Shown here piece after piece: positions 18,668-27,719 of a stretch of DNA of 64,000 nt. Source of the DNA: Clostridium uliginosum (GTDB lineage Bacteria > Bacillota > Clostridia > Clostridiales > Clostridiaceae); assembly GCF_900112485.1 (NCBI RefSeq), contig NZ_FOMG01000016.1:28132-92131 (forward strand), in the 5' to 3' direction. Each line of letters opens with the position of its first letter. The stretch's first letter is position 1. The notes under the pieces are model-generated. The model was not told where the DNA came from. It saw only the letters and a program-made list of their open reading frames with translations, and ran no database searches. The position numbers and the translations under genes were made by a program.

Positions 18668-18732
18668 AAAAGGAAATGAATGCACATATGTGCGAAGTGT
18701 TACATTAGCGATTTAGATGGCTTTGTTTCTCT
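18668..18732. repeat. F3 repeat, left-half fragment
   Basis: GAAATGAATGCACATATGTG is followed by CGAAGTGTTACATTAGCG and GGCTTTGTTTCT, the left arm of F3 with no right arm. It sits in the gap between the VCBS and GDPD genes. Confidence 0.65.
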
Positions 18733-18770
18733 TATTTTTATCTTATTCATTTATATAACCTTATCTATAC

Positions 18771-18816
18771 AATAAGATATTTTTATATCATCTTACCTAT
18801 ATAAAAATATCTTATT
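18771..18816. terminator. Perfect 18-base-pair hairpin after the GDPD gene
   Basis: AATAAGATATTTTTATAT and its exact inverse flank CATCTTACCT. It lies 18 bases past the GDPD stop and probably ends that transcript. Confidence 0.65.
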
Positions 18817-18833
18817 ATAGAATATTTCTTAAA

Positions 18834-19556
18834 TTATAATAGTTCTTTTAATAAATTGGGATAATTTGTTATAATTGCATCTACACCTAAATCTATCATC
18901 TTTTTCATATCTTTTTCATCATTAACTGTATAAATGTTTACTTCTAAATTGTTATCATGAGATCTTTCAACTATTTCTTTTGTAACACTGTTATATTCAG
19001 GATGAAGAGCATTTGCACCAACCATTTGCACATAATTATATGGCTCAAATATGCAATCTCCATATAATAATCCTGTTTTAATATTCCTGGCTAATCTTAT
19101 ACATCTTCTTATTGAATAATGATTAAAAGATGAGATTATCACCTTATCTTCAATATGATGTTTGCTTATTAAAGCATATATTATTTTTTCAATATTTTCA
19201 TAATCAATAATACTATTTTTTATTTCTATATTAATAAGAAGATCTTTATCACTAACATATTCTAAGAATTCATCAAATGTTGGAATTCTCAATCCTTTAA
19301 ATTTTTCACCAAATTTTATTCCTGCATCTAACTGCATTAATTCCTCTAACATATGATCTTTAATAAAGCCCTTGCCTGTTGTAGTTCTATTGAGTTCTTC
19401 ATCATGGCAGATTACAGCATATCCATCTTTTGTTAATTGAACATCAATTTCAATTCCATCACATCCAACTTCAATAGCCTTTTCAAAAGCTAGCATTGTA
19501 TTTTCGGGATATAATCCACTTAACCCTCTATGCGCAATATTTAATGTTTTTTTCAC
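18834..19556 (-). CDS. Glycerophosphodiester phosphodiesterase (cytosolic type)
   Basis: About 240 residues from a GTG at 19556, with GGAGG 7 bases upstream; the longer frame to 19589 has no such site. It begins KKTLNIAHRGLSGLYPENTM and continues GCDGIEIDVQLTKDGYAVICHDEELNRTT, giving the catalytic HRG...EN and the metal-binding E.D of GDPD enzymes plus the second catalytic His (HD). It hydrolyses glycerophosphodiesters to glycerol-3-phosphate and an alcohol. There is no signal peptide, so it acts inside the cell. It is a single-gene unit with a hairpin behind it. Confidence 0.92.
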   Translation of the reverse strand: MKKTLNIAHRGLSGLYPENTMLAFEKAIEVGCDGIEIDVQLTKDGYAVICHDEELNRTTTGKGFIKDHMLEELMQLDAGIKFGEKFKGLRIPTFDEFLEYVSDKDLLINIEIKNSIIDYENIEKIIYALISKHHIEDKVIISSFNHYSIRRCIRLARNIKTGLLYGDCIFEPYNYVQMVGANALHPEYNSVTKEIVERSHDNNLEVNIYTVNDEKDMKKMIDLGVDAIITNYPNLLKELL

Positions 19557-19671
19557 AACAAATCCTCCAAACTTAATGTACCTTAACACGCTTCTCTACC
19601 TTCACTATTACATATAAGCCACATATTATTTTAATAATTATTATACTACAATTATATCATTATATACGACT

Positions 19672-19850
19672 CATCTTTGGAGCAAACTGTTTTGGATGCA
19701 ACTTCTAATGTTAGAAACATCTAATAAAATTCTCAGTAACATGAACAACAACTTACTCTTTCTTTTTGTTTTTTATGAACTACTTTAAAATCATCACACA
19801 AATCAAAGAAATGAAAAGATATATATGTGAAATATTACATTAGAAATCAG
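19672..19850. repeat. F3 repeat with its two halves in swapped order
   Basis: A right-half piece (CTTTGGAGCAAACTGTTTTG, GATGCAACTTCTAATG) comes first, then a left-half piece (AAAGAAATGAAAAGATATAT, GTGAAATATTACATTAG). It is diverged. The whole gap 19557-19970 otherwise holds only the plus-strand promoter region of the HAD gene. Confidence 0.6.
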
Positions 19851-19970
19851 ATTTACAATTTTTATAAATACATTCTAAATATTACAAATAAAATTATAAC
19901 TATATTTGATTAAAAATTCACAGTATAATATTAGTTGATAAAATAATATTAGGAATCATGGAGGTAAAAA

Positions 19971-20630
19971 ATGAATAATCAATTTACTAAAGCTGTTATA
20001 TTTGACATGGATGGAGTTCTTGCTGATACTGAGCCTATATATTTTCAAATAGAAAGAGATTTATTTTCACACTTTAAAGTTACTATATCCAAAGAGGAAC
20101 ATGAATCTTTTGTTGGTACTAGTTTAGAAAATATGTGGGATAAGATTATAAAAGATCATAGTTTAAAAGAGTGTAGAGATAAGATAATTGATTACAATAA
20201 AAATTATGTTACAAAATACATAGAAAATTTACTTGAATTATCACCTACAAAAAATGTAAAAGAATTTCTTAAAGATTTAAAAGAAAAAGATATAAAAATA
20301 GGATTAGCTTCATCATCATCCAAAAATTTAATAAATATAATTTTAAATAGGTTAGATATCAAAGATTTTTTTGAGGTTATTGTTAGTGGCGAAGATGTTA
20401 AACAAAGTAAACCTAATCCAGACATATTTTTAAAAACAGCAGAACTTTTAAATGTAGCTCCAAATGAATGTGTTGTAATAGAAGATTCATCAAATGGCGT
20501 AAATGCAGCTAAAGAGGCTGGGATGAAATGTATTGGATTTTTAAATCCCAATTCAGGAAAACAAAACTTAGAAAAAGCAGATCTTATAATAAATCAATTT
20601 CCCAAAGAAATTTTACATATAGATCTTTAA
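19971..20630 (+). CDS. HAD-superfamily phosphatase / beta-phosphoglucomutase-like
   Basis: This 219-residue protein has motif I FDMDGVLADTEP near 11-22, motif II SSS near 105-107 (LASSSSKN), motif III Lys in KQSKPNPDIF, and motif IV VIEDSSNGVNAAKEAGM. The helical cap between motifs I and II fits the subclass with beta-phosphoglucomutase and small sugar-phosphate phosphatases. The LADTEP and EDS.NGV.AA pattern is the beta-PGM-like signature, but the true substrate cannot be read from sequence. GGAGG precedes ATG by 7 bases. It is one of few plus-strand genes in this half and stands alone. Confidence 0.88.
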   Translation: MNNQFTKAVIFDMDGVLADTEPIYFQIERDLFSHFKVTISKEEHESFVGTSLENMWDKIIKDHSLKECRDKIIDYNKNYVTKYIENLLELSPTKNVKEFLKDLKEKDIKIGLASSSSKNLINIILNRLDIKDFFEVIVSGEDVKQSKPNPDIFLKTAELLNVAPNECVVIEDSSNGVNAAKEAGMKCIGFLNPNSGKQNLEKADLIINQFPKEILHIDL

Positions 20631-20645
20631 AATATCAAAAAATTT

Positions 20646-20855
20646 TCACCAAACAAAAAAATGAATGGCTATATGTGTGAAGTGTTACATTAGAGAATTT
20701 AGCTGGCCTTGTTTCTTCATTAGAAGTTGTTCCAAAATTGTTTGTCCAAATTTTATATTTGGAACAAACTGTTTTGGGTGCAACTTCTAATGTTAGAAAC
20801 ACCCAGCCAAATCCTCAGTAACCACAACACATATATCCATTCATTTCGATTTTTA
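20646..20855. repeat. F3 palindromic repeat, complete copy
   Basis: Outer arms AATGAATGGCTATATGTGTG and ACACATATATCCATTCATTT enclose the shared hairpin AGAAGTTGTTCCAAAATTG ... TTTTGGGTGCAACTTCT. The tip stem is CCAAAT/ATTTGG, against CCAGAG/CTCTGG in the copies at 23516 and 23756. It lies between convergent genes (HAD and MutS-like). Confidence 0.88.
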
Positions 20856-20880
20856 TGCACTATACTTAAATTAATGACTC

Positions 20881-22437
20881 TTAAATGTATCCTTCAATAT
20901 TTTCTATTCTTTTATATGCATTTTCTATTATTTCTTTAGGATATCCAACATAATCAAGAAGCTTAATAGCATTTCTTGTTTGTGAAACACCTTTTTTTAT
21001 TTTATAATCAAAACTCAATCCATGTTTGTCATCTACACTTTCACTAAAATAATAAAAATCATAATTCCCTTTAAGTATATCTGAAAGTTCCTTATCATGT
21101 GTAGCTACTATGCAAATAGATTTTTCTTTATTAATATATTTTAAAATTTCTGCTGAAGAAGATATCCTTTCTATAGGATTAGTTCCTCTGAAAATTTCAT
21201 CTATTGGACAAAATACTGCTACATTATTTTCTAGTGATTTTATTATCCTTAAAATAGATTCTGCTTCTGCTAGATAATAACTTTTCCCATTCATAATATC
21301 ATCTTTAGGACTTATTGATGATACAACATAAAAGAAAGACGCTTCATATTCCTTAGCCAAAACAAAATTAAATGTTTGTGCTAAAATTATATTAGTGCTT
21401 ACCATTCTTAGGAAGGTAGATTTACCCGACATATTCGTTCCTGTTAATACTATTCCCTTATTATAAATTTCAATAGAATTTTCAACTGGATTCTTTAATA
21501 ATGGATGAATACCATCTTTCATTTTTAATGATGTTTCAGTAACAAATTTAGGTTTAGAACAATTTTCTTTATTACAATCTTCATAAATTGCAATTGAAGT
21601 TAAAGCATCTAATTCTCCAACTAAATAATATAATTTTAATATAATATCTTTTTGTTCAATTAATTTCCCACTTATTTTATAGTAAGTAGATTCCTCAATG
21701 AAAAAAGGAATTGCAAACATTTCTAATAATCCACCAAAAGCATTTAATGCTTTTATTGTCAATGTAGCTTTATCTATAGCTTTTAATTGATCCAATAATT
21801 GTTTAATTTCTTCCATATGTACTTCCAATTCATCATTTTTAATTTTTGATAAACTCTTAGCCCCATTTATTAAATCTCTTAAATATGTAAGTCCTACAGC
21901 CTTTACATTTGCACTTTCTTTATTGTGAATAAAAATTGTTAAATACACATACACAGCTAATATTGCCATAAAATAAGGTTGCTGAAATAAAATAGCACAA
22001 ATTATTAAAATTATAGGTACCATTCCTAAAAGAGAATATATATAAAACTTTATTTTGTTTACAGAAAGCAAACCATTTATCATTTCTATCAATCTATTTT
22101 TATTATCAAATCCTAAATTATAAAATATACATCTTAATTTTATAGTTAAATCTAAGTCTTTCTTAAATAAATTAATAAAATTACTTCTCTTATTTAATTT
22201 TTCTTCATCCATCATCGGATTTCTAAGCATTTTATAAAGTGCAGATTCTCCAGCGCTAGAATAAGTTCTATCTACTTCAGTAAATACCTCATCCATTATT
22301 AAATCATCCCAGGTTTGATTATCAATAGTGTACTTATCCTTTTTTTCTAAATCAAATAATACTCGTATATTCTTAAAATTTCTCTTTCTATCTTTAATCT
22401 GTTTTAATTGTCTTTTTATAAGTTTTTTAAGATCCAT
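20881..22437 (-). CDS. MutS-like ATPase with a membrane segment
   Basis: About 518 residues from ATG 22437 (GGTGG 8 bases before; the frame to 22449 starts GTG inside it). The C-terminal part is a MutS family ATPase: Walker A GTNMSGKSTFLRM near 335, Walker B VFCPIDEIFRGTNPIER and the VATHDKEL switch. Upstream are core and lever helices. Unusually, residues about 130-170 contain two hydrophobic spans (YSLLGMVPIILIICAILF and FMAILAVYVYLTIFI). The mismatch-binding domain I (Phe-x-Glu) is absent, so it is not a repair MutS. It belongs to the small membrane-associated MutS homologues found in Firmicutes, whose role is unknown. It is a single gene between an F3 copy and a small membrane protein. 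Confidence 0.85.
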   Translation of the reverse strand: MDLKKLIKRQLKQIKDRKRNFKNIRVLFDLEKKDKYTIDNQTWDDLIMDEVFTEVDRTYSSAGESALYKMLRNPMMDEEKLNKRSNFINLFKKDLDLTIKLRCIFYNLGFDNKNRLIEMINGLLSVNKIKFYIYSLLGMVPIILIICAILFQQPYFMAILAVYVYLTIFIHNKESANVKAVGLTYLRDLINGAKSLSKIKNDELEVHMEEIKQLLDQLKAIDKATLTIKALNAFGGLLEMFAIPFFIEESTYYKISGKLIEQKDIILKLYYLVGELDALTSIAIYEDCNKENCSKPKFVTETSLKMKDGIHPLLKNPVENSIEIYNKGIVLTGTNMSGKSTFLRMVSTNIILAQTFNFVLAKEYEASFFYVVSSISPKDDIMNGKSYYLAEAESILRIIKSLENNVAVFCPIDEIFRGTNPIERISSSAEILKYINKEKSICIVATHDKELSDILKGNYDFYYFSESVDDKHGLSFDYKIKKGVSQTRNAIKLLDYVGYPKEIIENAYKRIENIEGYI

Positions 22438-22556
22438 AATACTAACCACCTTACAAAAATTGTTTCTTCATTATATATGTTTATCTTAAATGTTGTTGTC
22501 ATCTGTAATCTTCTTATTATTAATTCCTAAGGCATATTAAAATCATGATATTAATT

Positions 22557-22937
22557 TTATAAATGTTTTTTGAATGATATATTATTTTTCTTAAAGAATA
22601 TATTAATAATAAATATAATAATAAAAAAATTTATTGAACATAAAGAAATATTTACATCCTTACTTTTGTAAAATGTATCTTCTATTCCCACGAAAAAAAA
22701 TGTTCCTATAAATGTTATAATTATAGGATGAATAATGTAAGCAACGAATTTATTTATAGCATTCTTAGTATCATCCTTAATGTTTGATGATGCTAAAGCT
22801 AAACCTAAAAATGATATAGAAAGTAGTAATTTAATAACTGAATCTATATATAATTTATCTATAAATGATCCTACGCTAATTAGAAAAAAAACTATACCAA
22901 CAGTTAGCCATAATTTACATCTTTTAATATTATTCAT
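22557..22937 (-). CDS. Small four-helix membrane protein, unrecognised
   Basis: The 126-residue product has hydrophobic segments near 10-27, 32-50, 66-87 and 98-117 and ends in a Lys-rich stretch. ATG follows AAGGGGG by 8 bases. No family is recognised. It is near the MutS-like gene but 120 bases apart; an F1 fragment (AAGGCATATTAAAATCATG at 22528) lies between. Confidence 0.5.
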   Translation of the reverse strand: MNNIKRCKLWLTVGIVFFLISVGSFIDKLYIDSVIKLLLSISFLGLALASSNIKDDTKNAINKFVAYIIHPIIITFIGTFFFVGIEDTFYKSKDVNISLCSINFFIIIFIINIFFKKNNISFKKHL

Positions 22938-23011
22938 GTAAGCGTCCCCCTTCTAAATATTCATCTAACAACTACTTAGTAGCTTTCCTTCCACCTTCTA
23001 ATTCAAATTGA

Positions 23012-23065
23012 TAAGGCACATTTTTAAAAATAACAAATCAGTATGCTTTTATATTCTGTGTCATA
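23012..23065. repeat. F1 left-half fragment
   Basis: AAGGCACATTTTTAAAAATA, then ACAAATCAGTATGC and TTCTGTGTCATATGC. It resembles one arm of F1, without a partner. Confidence 0.45.
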
Positions 23066-23131
23066 TGCATAAATACATCGTTAATATAAAAATTTAACAT
23101 AATAGTTTTTAGATAATTTCAGTAAAATATA

Positions 23132-23413
23132 TTATTTATCATCCTTTTTGTTACTATTATCTACTAAAGAAAAGAGCCAAGATGGAAAAAGCAATGCAGA
23201 TCCTACTGTACTAACATATTTAACTTTATCTCCGCCTTCAGATAGTAAAGCCATAATCAAGAATAATAAGGAACCAATATAATATATACTAGCAAATATC
23301 ATATTTGCTTTTTCACCTGTTCTAAAACCTGGTACATGTTTTAAAAAATGTTTAAACATTAATATGATGCATTGTAATTTAGGTAATTTAAATAATTTCC
23401 TAATTCCGCTCAT
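23132..23413 (-). CDS. Small membrane protein, unrecognised
   Basis: 93 residues from ATG 23413, chosen because AGGGGG sits 6 bases before it; the longer frame to 23434 starts within that site. The N-terminus is basic and amphipathic (RKLFKLPKLQCIILMFKHFL), followed by two hydrophobic helices (MIFASIYYIGSLLFLIMALL and VGSALLFPSWLFSLV) and an Asp/Lys-rich tail. No known family recognised. It stands alone. Confidence 0.5.
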   Translation of the reverse strand: MSGIRKLFKLPKLQCIILMFKHFLKHVPGFRTGEKANMIFASIYYIGSLLFLIMALLSEGGDKVKYVSTVGSALLFPSWLFSLVDNSNKKDDK

Positions 23414-23515
23414 TTTGCGCCCCCTATAGCCCATAAATATATCTTATTATAGCATATTTTGTTAAATAATTATTATTCAATTTTCAAAGAATATTGTCCA
23501 TTAACTAATTTACCT

Positions 23516-23735
23516 TATCACCAAACAAAGAAATGAATGGACATATGTGTGAAGTGTTACATTAGAGGATTCAGCTGGCTTTGTTTCTTCATTAGAAGTT
23601 GTTCCAAAAATTGTTTGTCCAGAGTTTATCTCTGGAGCAAACTGTTTTGGATGCAACTTTTAATATTAGAAACCTCCAGCTAAATCCTTAGTAACCGCAA
23701 CACATATATCCATTCATTTCGATTTTATGCACTAA
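23516..23735. repeat. F3 palindromic repeat, first of a tandem pair
   Basis: The layout matches 20646-20855: AATGAATGGACATATGTGTG ... CACATATATCCATTCATTTC, with tip CCAGAGTTTATCTCTGG between TTTGT and AGCAAAC. It is followed 20 bases later by a second copy in the same orientation. Confidence 0.88.
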
Positions 23736-23755
23736 ATTTCAAATAATTAAAAATT

Positions 23756-23970
23756 ATCACCAAACAAAGAAATGAATGGCTATATGTGTGAAGTGTTACA
23801 TTAAAGGATTCAGCTGGCTCTATTTCTTCATTAGAAGTTGTTCCAAAATTGTTTGTCCAGAGTTTATCTCTGGAGCAAACTGTTTTGGGTGCAACTTCTA
23901 ATGTTAGAAACCTCCAGCTAAATCCTTAGTAACCGCAACACATATATCCATTCATTTCGATTTTTGTTCA
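23756..23970. repeat. F3 palindromic repeat, second of a tandem pair
   Basis: Nearly identical to 23516-23735 (AATGAATGGCTATATGTGTG arm, CCAGAGTTTATCTCTGG tip). The pair fills the gap between the 93-residue membrane protein and the MCP gene, ending about 18 bases from the MCP stop. Confidence 0.88.
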
Positions 23971-23987
23971 CCACTTTAAATGTTTTC

Positions 23988-25505
23988 CTAAATTGCATTC
24001 TTTAAATCTTTGATTTTTTCTACATTTTCATTTATTTTATCTATTAACTGCATAGCTGAACTCAATTCTTCAATATTTTGAATTGTCATTGAATTTGCTT
24101 CTTGTGAACTTGCTGTAGTCTGTTCACTTATAGCAGATAAATCATTAATTCTTTCATTTATTTTATTACTAGAACTTAATATGTTTGAAATTTTATTATT
24201 AACATTAACTATACTGTCATCAACATACCTTATTTTTTCAGACATATCATAAAAAGTATCTCTAGTTTGTTGTATAATGTTATTTTGCTCATTACTTGCT
24301 TCCTTTAGCTTATTAACTGAATTAACCGATATGTCAGATTTATTATTTAATTCAGCTGTAATACTTGTTATTTCATCAATAGAATTTTTAGACTGTTCAG
24401 CTAATTTTCTAATTTCCTCTGCAACTACTGAAAAGCCTCTTCCCGTTTCCCCTGCTCTTGCTGCTTCAATTGCTGCATTTAAAGCCAAAAGATTTGTTTG
24501 TTCAGATATACTCATTATTATAGTTGTAATCTTATTAATTTCATTAACCATAACTTTTAGTTCAGATATATTAGTATAAACACTAATATTATCTTTATTT
24601 ACTAATTCATTTTTTTTCATAAGTTCATTCATTATCTTTATACTATTCTCTATACCACTTTTAGTATCTAATGCATAATTAATCATTTTATTAGATATTT
24701 CAGATGTGTTTGAAATATCTTTTTGAATATTCATTGTTAAATTCAATTGTTCTTGAATACTGTCCGTAGTATTAGAGGCTCCAGTTGCTATTTGATCTAC
24801 TGCATGATTTGTTGAATTCGAAGCTTCAACAATTTCATCCATGATTTTAGAAATTTCTAATATATTATTACTTAATATATTAGCCACATCTATAATCTCA
24901 TTAGCCACTTTCTCTTTTTTCGCTTGTCCTTGTTTTATGTTCTCAATTTGTTCCATATTAAATCTCTTTATTAACTCTGTAACTTTAGATGTTGTATATA
25001 AAGTTAAAATTATACATAATATTTGTATCTGATAATCATTAACATTATTAACACTATTTAAATTCATATAAAATACCGAATAAAATATTCTTACTAAATT
25101 TATAATTAAAACAGCAACCCCTGTTACTTTTATAAGCTTTCTGTCATAATAACTAATTAAAGCAACCAATACTGGTAATATTGATAAGCTCATTATTGGA
25201 GTTAAATCCATAAATATAGCATATATATACATTACAAATACACATATTATAATACTATATTTAAACTGATTGTTGTCCCCCTTTTTCTTAAAATAATTGA
25301 GTACTAATATTGCCATTAAAGATATGGCAACAACAATAATTAATACATTTAAATCATTAGTTTGGGTAAAATATCCTATAATATATGAAATATCAACAAA
25401 AAAATAAATTAAATAAAATATTCTCAACAAAAAATTATTAACTCTCTTAATACTTGTTTCATCTAAAGACTCTTCACAATTTCCTTCTTTTTTTTCTTTA
25501 AGCAT
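23988..25505 (-). CDS. Methyl-accepting chemotaxis protein with multi-span membrane sensor
   Basis: This 505-residue protein has six hydrophobic helices in residues 25-175, no large extracellular loop and no HAMP domain. A cytoplasmic coiled coil carries the MCP tip [23 protein letters not shown] (in pieces) and [15 protein letters not shown] near 345-385. A polytopic sensor without a periplasmic domain suggests sensing of a membrane property or of a membrane-soluble ligand (inference). It signals through CheA/CheW to flagella or another Che pathway, none of which is in this window. ATG follows AAAGGA. Confidence 0.9.
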   Translation of the reverse strand: MLKEKKEGNCEESLDETSIKRVNNFLLRIFYLIYFFVDISYIIGYFTQTNDLNVLIIVVAISLMAILVLNYFKKKGDNNQFKYSIIICVFVMYIYAIFMDLTPIMSLSILPVLVALISYYDRKLIKVTGVAVLIINLVRIFYSVFYMNLNSVNNVNDYQIQILCIILTLYTTSKVTELIKRFNMEQIENIKQGQAKKEKVANEIIDVANILSNNILEISKIMDEIVEASNSTNHAVDQIATGASNTTDSIQEQLNLTMNIQKDISNTSEISNKMINYALDTKSGIENSIKIMNELMKKNELVNKDNISVYTNISELKVMVNEINKITTIIMSISEQTNLLALNAAIEAARAGETGRGFSVVAEEIRKLAEQSKNSIDEITSITAELNNKSDISVNSVNKLKEASNEQNNIIQQTRDTFYDMSEKIRYVDDSIVNVNNKISNILSSSNKINERINDLSAISEQTTASSQEANSMTIQNIEELSSAMQLIDKINENVEKIKDLKNAI

Positions 25506-25780
25506 ATTTTTTTATCCTTTCATGAGTTTAAATTTTGTATAAAATTCACAAGATACATTATTTTTTTAAATTCTAATTACAGTTTACTTTCTTCTCCTAT
25601 CTCCATATACTTTACTCAATTAATCTATTAAAAATAATCGAACATCCTAAACACTTTGTGTTGCATGTTTTCCATATTTCTTTATATTTAGATATAATTT
25701 TACCACTTCAGAGAGTTTTTTTCAATTGATTGTTGAGTATTACTTAAATAAATATTACATAAATATCAAGTAAAAATAAA
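25506..25780. other. A/T-rich leader region of the MCP gene
   Basis: No gene or strong hairpin seen between the MCP start and the F4 repeat at 25781. It is probably the MCP promoter region, with no box clear enough to call. Confidence 0.4.
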
Positions 25781-26059
25781 AGAGTTGTCTCATAATACAA
25801 ATCATCTACTGATATGATGTATATTCAAAAAAAAGAAATAGAAATAACATTTGTGGAAGAAGCATTGAAAAATAAGCTTAGAGTTTCTTCATTTGAAGTT
25901 GTTCCATAAATGATTGTCCTAATGCATATTAGGAGCAATCTTTTATGGGTACAACTTTAAATGTTAGAAACTATTAGCGAAATTTTTCTAGTCTTCTTTA
26001 ATAAATGTTATTTCTATTTCTTTGTTATTACTTTACTTGTTAATTCTGAGACGGCCCCC
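25781..26059. repeat. F4 palindromic repeat overlapping the 3' end of dinB
   Basis: Ends are AGAGTTGTCTCATAATACAA and ATTCTGAGACGGCCCCC. Within them, AAAGAAATAGAAATAACATT is inverted at both sides of the shared hairpin GAAGTTGTTCCATAAATGAT ... TTTATGGGTACAACTT with tip CCTAATGCATATTAGG. The last 27 bases form the end of the dinB reading frame. Confidence 0.88.
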
Positions 26060-27295
26060 ATCAAATCCTGTATCATGATTTTTTAATTGTTTTACTTCTG
26101 AGTTTAAAAATGTTGATCTAATAACTGAATCCTTACCATATTTATTTCTTAATTCATCTAAAACCTTATCTAAATTCCTTTGCTTTTCTGCATTATTAAA
26201 ATCAAACAAGTTTTCTTGATAATATTCATTACTACAAAGTTTTGTAAGCCTTACACCTAATAGTCTTATCTTTTCGCCTTTCCATCCTTCTTTAAATGCT
26301 TCCTTAACTGCTTCAAATATTACACTCGTTGAGTCTGTAACATTCCTTAGTTGTTTTTGGTGTGAATAACAAATAAAGTCATTAGTCTTAATGCTAACAA
26401 CAACAACGCCACAAAAATTATTACTTTCCCTTAACCTTAATGCAGATTTTTCTGTAAGAGATAAAAGCACTTTTAATGCTTCTTCCATTGTTTCAATATC
26501 ATAAGAAATAGTAGTTGAATTTCCTATACCCTTAATCTCTAAATAATTAGACTTTTGTATTTGTGAATTATCAATTCCATTAGCATATTCATATATTAGT
26601 TTTCCATGTGAATGTAATATATTGGTAAGAATCTTTACATCAAATTTAGCTAATTCCCCTATTTTATAAATATTTATTTTATGGAGCTTCTCTTTTGTTG
26701 CTCTTCCGACCATAAATAAATCTTCAACCGGTAAATCCCACATTTTTTTAGGTATTTCATCTTTGAATAAAGTGTGTATAGTATTCTTAGGCTTAAAATC
26801 ACTTGCCATTTTAGCTAGTAATTTATTTGTAGAAATTCCAATGTTACAATTAAATCCAAGCTCTTCACTTATCCTTAATTTAATTTCCAGTGCCATTTTC
26901 TTATAGTTTTCTTTAAAATGACTACAATCCATAAAACATTCATCAATACTATATCTTTGAATGTTAGGAGAATATTCATTAAGCAATTCAACCATTGCAT
27001 TACTACACTTAACATACCACTCAAAATCTAGAGGATATATAATAAGATTTCTGCACTTTTGTCTTGCTGAATATATAGGCTCCCCTGTCTTAATTCCAAA
27101 ATTCTTTGCAGGTATTGAAGATGCTAAAATTACTCCATGCCTTTTTTCCTCATCCCCACCTATAGCAGAAGGTACTTTTCTAATATCAATTTCACTTTTA
27201 TCTTGTAAAAGCTTAATTGCAGTCCATGAAAGAAAAGCTGAATTTACGTCTATATGAAAAATTATTCTTTCCTTATTATTACTCACACTAGCCAA
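26033..27295 (-). CDS. dinB: DNA polymerase IV (Y-family translesion polymerase)
   Basis: This 420-residue protein has a palm with IFHIDVNSAFLSW (metal Asp near 15), the catalytic SIDECFMDCS (near 113, Asp-Glu), a KLLAKMASDFKPKN thumb motif, and a helix-hairpin-helix region (LPVEDLFMVGRATKEKLHKI). The little-finger domain includes LRNVTDSTSVIFEA and RLLGVRLTKL. It copies past damaged bases with low fidelity. The promoter overlaps two LexA-type boxes (27301-27341), so SOS control is likely. The C-terminus is odd: the last residues GGRLRINK and the stop codon come from the end of an F4 repeat (26033-26059), so the original tail was probably replaced. There is no canonical beta-clamp QxxLF motif at the new end, although LFDF occurs earlier. 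Confidence 0.93.
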   Translation of the reverse strand: MASVSNNKERIIFHIDVNSAFLSWTAIKLLQDKSEIDIRKVPSAIGGDEEKRHGVILASSIPAKNFGIKTGEPIYSARQKCRNLIIYPLDFEWYVKCSNAMVELLNEYSPNIQRYSIDECFMDCSHFKENYKKMALEIKLRISEELGFNCNIGISTNKLLAKMASDFKPKNTIHTLFKDEIPKKMWDLPVEDLFMVGRATKEKLHKINIYKIGELAKFDVKILTNILHSHGKLIYEYANGIDNSQIQKSNYLEIKGIGNSTTISYDIETMEEALKVLLSLTEKSALRLRESNNFCGVVVVSIKTNDFICYSHQKQLRNVTDSTSVIFEAVKEAFKEGWKGEKIRLLGVRLTKLCSNEYYQENLFDFNNAEKQRNLDKVLDELRNKYGKDSVIRSTFLNSEVKQLKNHDTGFDGGRLRINK

Positions 27296-27300
27296 CTCCT

Positions 27301-27341
27301 AAACATATGTTCTTATTCAATATTATAATGAACATATGTTA
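27301..27341. promoter_or_regulatory. Two LexA (DinR) SOS boxes at the dinB promoter
   Basis: AAACATATGTTC (27301-27312) and GAACATATGTT (27330-27340) match the Gram-positive SOS box core GAAC-N4-GTTC. The distal box lies in the promoter spacer and the proximal one between -10 and the ribosome binding site, so LexA would block RNA polymerase. Confidence 0.75.
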
Positions 27342-27350
27342 TATTGTAAA
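27322..27350 (-). promoter_or_regulatory. dinB sigma-A promoter
   Basis: On the minus strand TTTACA (27350-27345), then 17 bases, then TATAAT (27327-27322). The start codon is 27 bases past the -10 box, with AGGAGT between. Confidence 0.7.
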
Positions 27351-27399
27351 TAGATTATACTTTTTAATTTATCCTAGAGATGCCTAATCTATGAACAGT

Positions 27400-27533
27400 T
27401 TAATTCACTTAGAAAACTCCTCTCATATGCATTCTCTAAGTGAGTTCAAAATGAAAATATAAAAGCTCACAGAGAAAGTTTGAGCACTCTGAACAATATG
27501 TAACAATCATAAACACGGTTTTAAAACATAGTC
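27400..27533. repeat. F2 repeat, degenerate copy
   Basis: The right end ATAAACACGGTTTTAAAACA is clear (27508-27533). The left part holds only CACTTAG...CTAAGTGAG and AAGCTCACAGAGAAAGTTTG pieces. It lies between dinB and the CDF terminator. Confidence 0.5.
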
Positions 27534-27572
27534 TAATATATACAAACTATTATTTTTTTACATAATAAAAAC

Positions 27573-27610
27573 GCACATTAATGATATAAAATTCATATCA
27601 TTAATGTGCA
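27573..27610 (-). terminator. Terminator of the first CDF gene
   Basis: GCACATTAATGATAT and its exact inverse flank AAAATTC. On the minus strand the hairpin runs into GTTTTTATTATG. It is 110 bases past the CDF stop. Confidence 0.75.
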
Positions 27611-27719
27611 TTTAATATTATATAGTTGCAACACATTGTAAAAAACTATCTGTTATAATTTTATTAACATATTCTATAACTTTTTTCTATTATATAGATA
27701 CTAATTAATAGAATTATAA

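Noticed and set aside
23516..23970. CRISPR array from spaced repeats
   Set aside because: Two long palindromic units, not short direct repeats with unique spacers, and no cas genes.
25781..26059. A complete insertion sequence
   Set aside because: The ends resemble insertion-sequence ends (GGGGCTGTCTCAGAAT), but the interior is under 300 bases and encodes no transposase.
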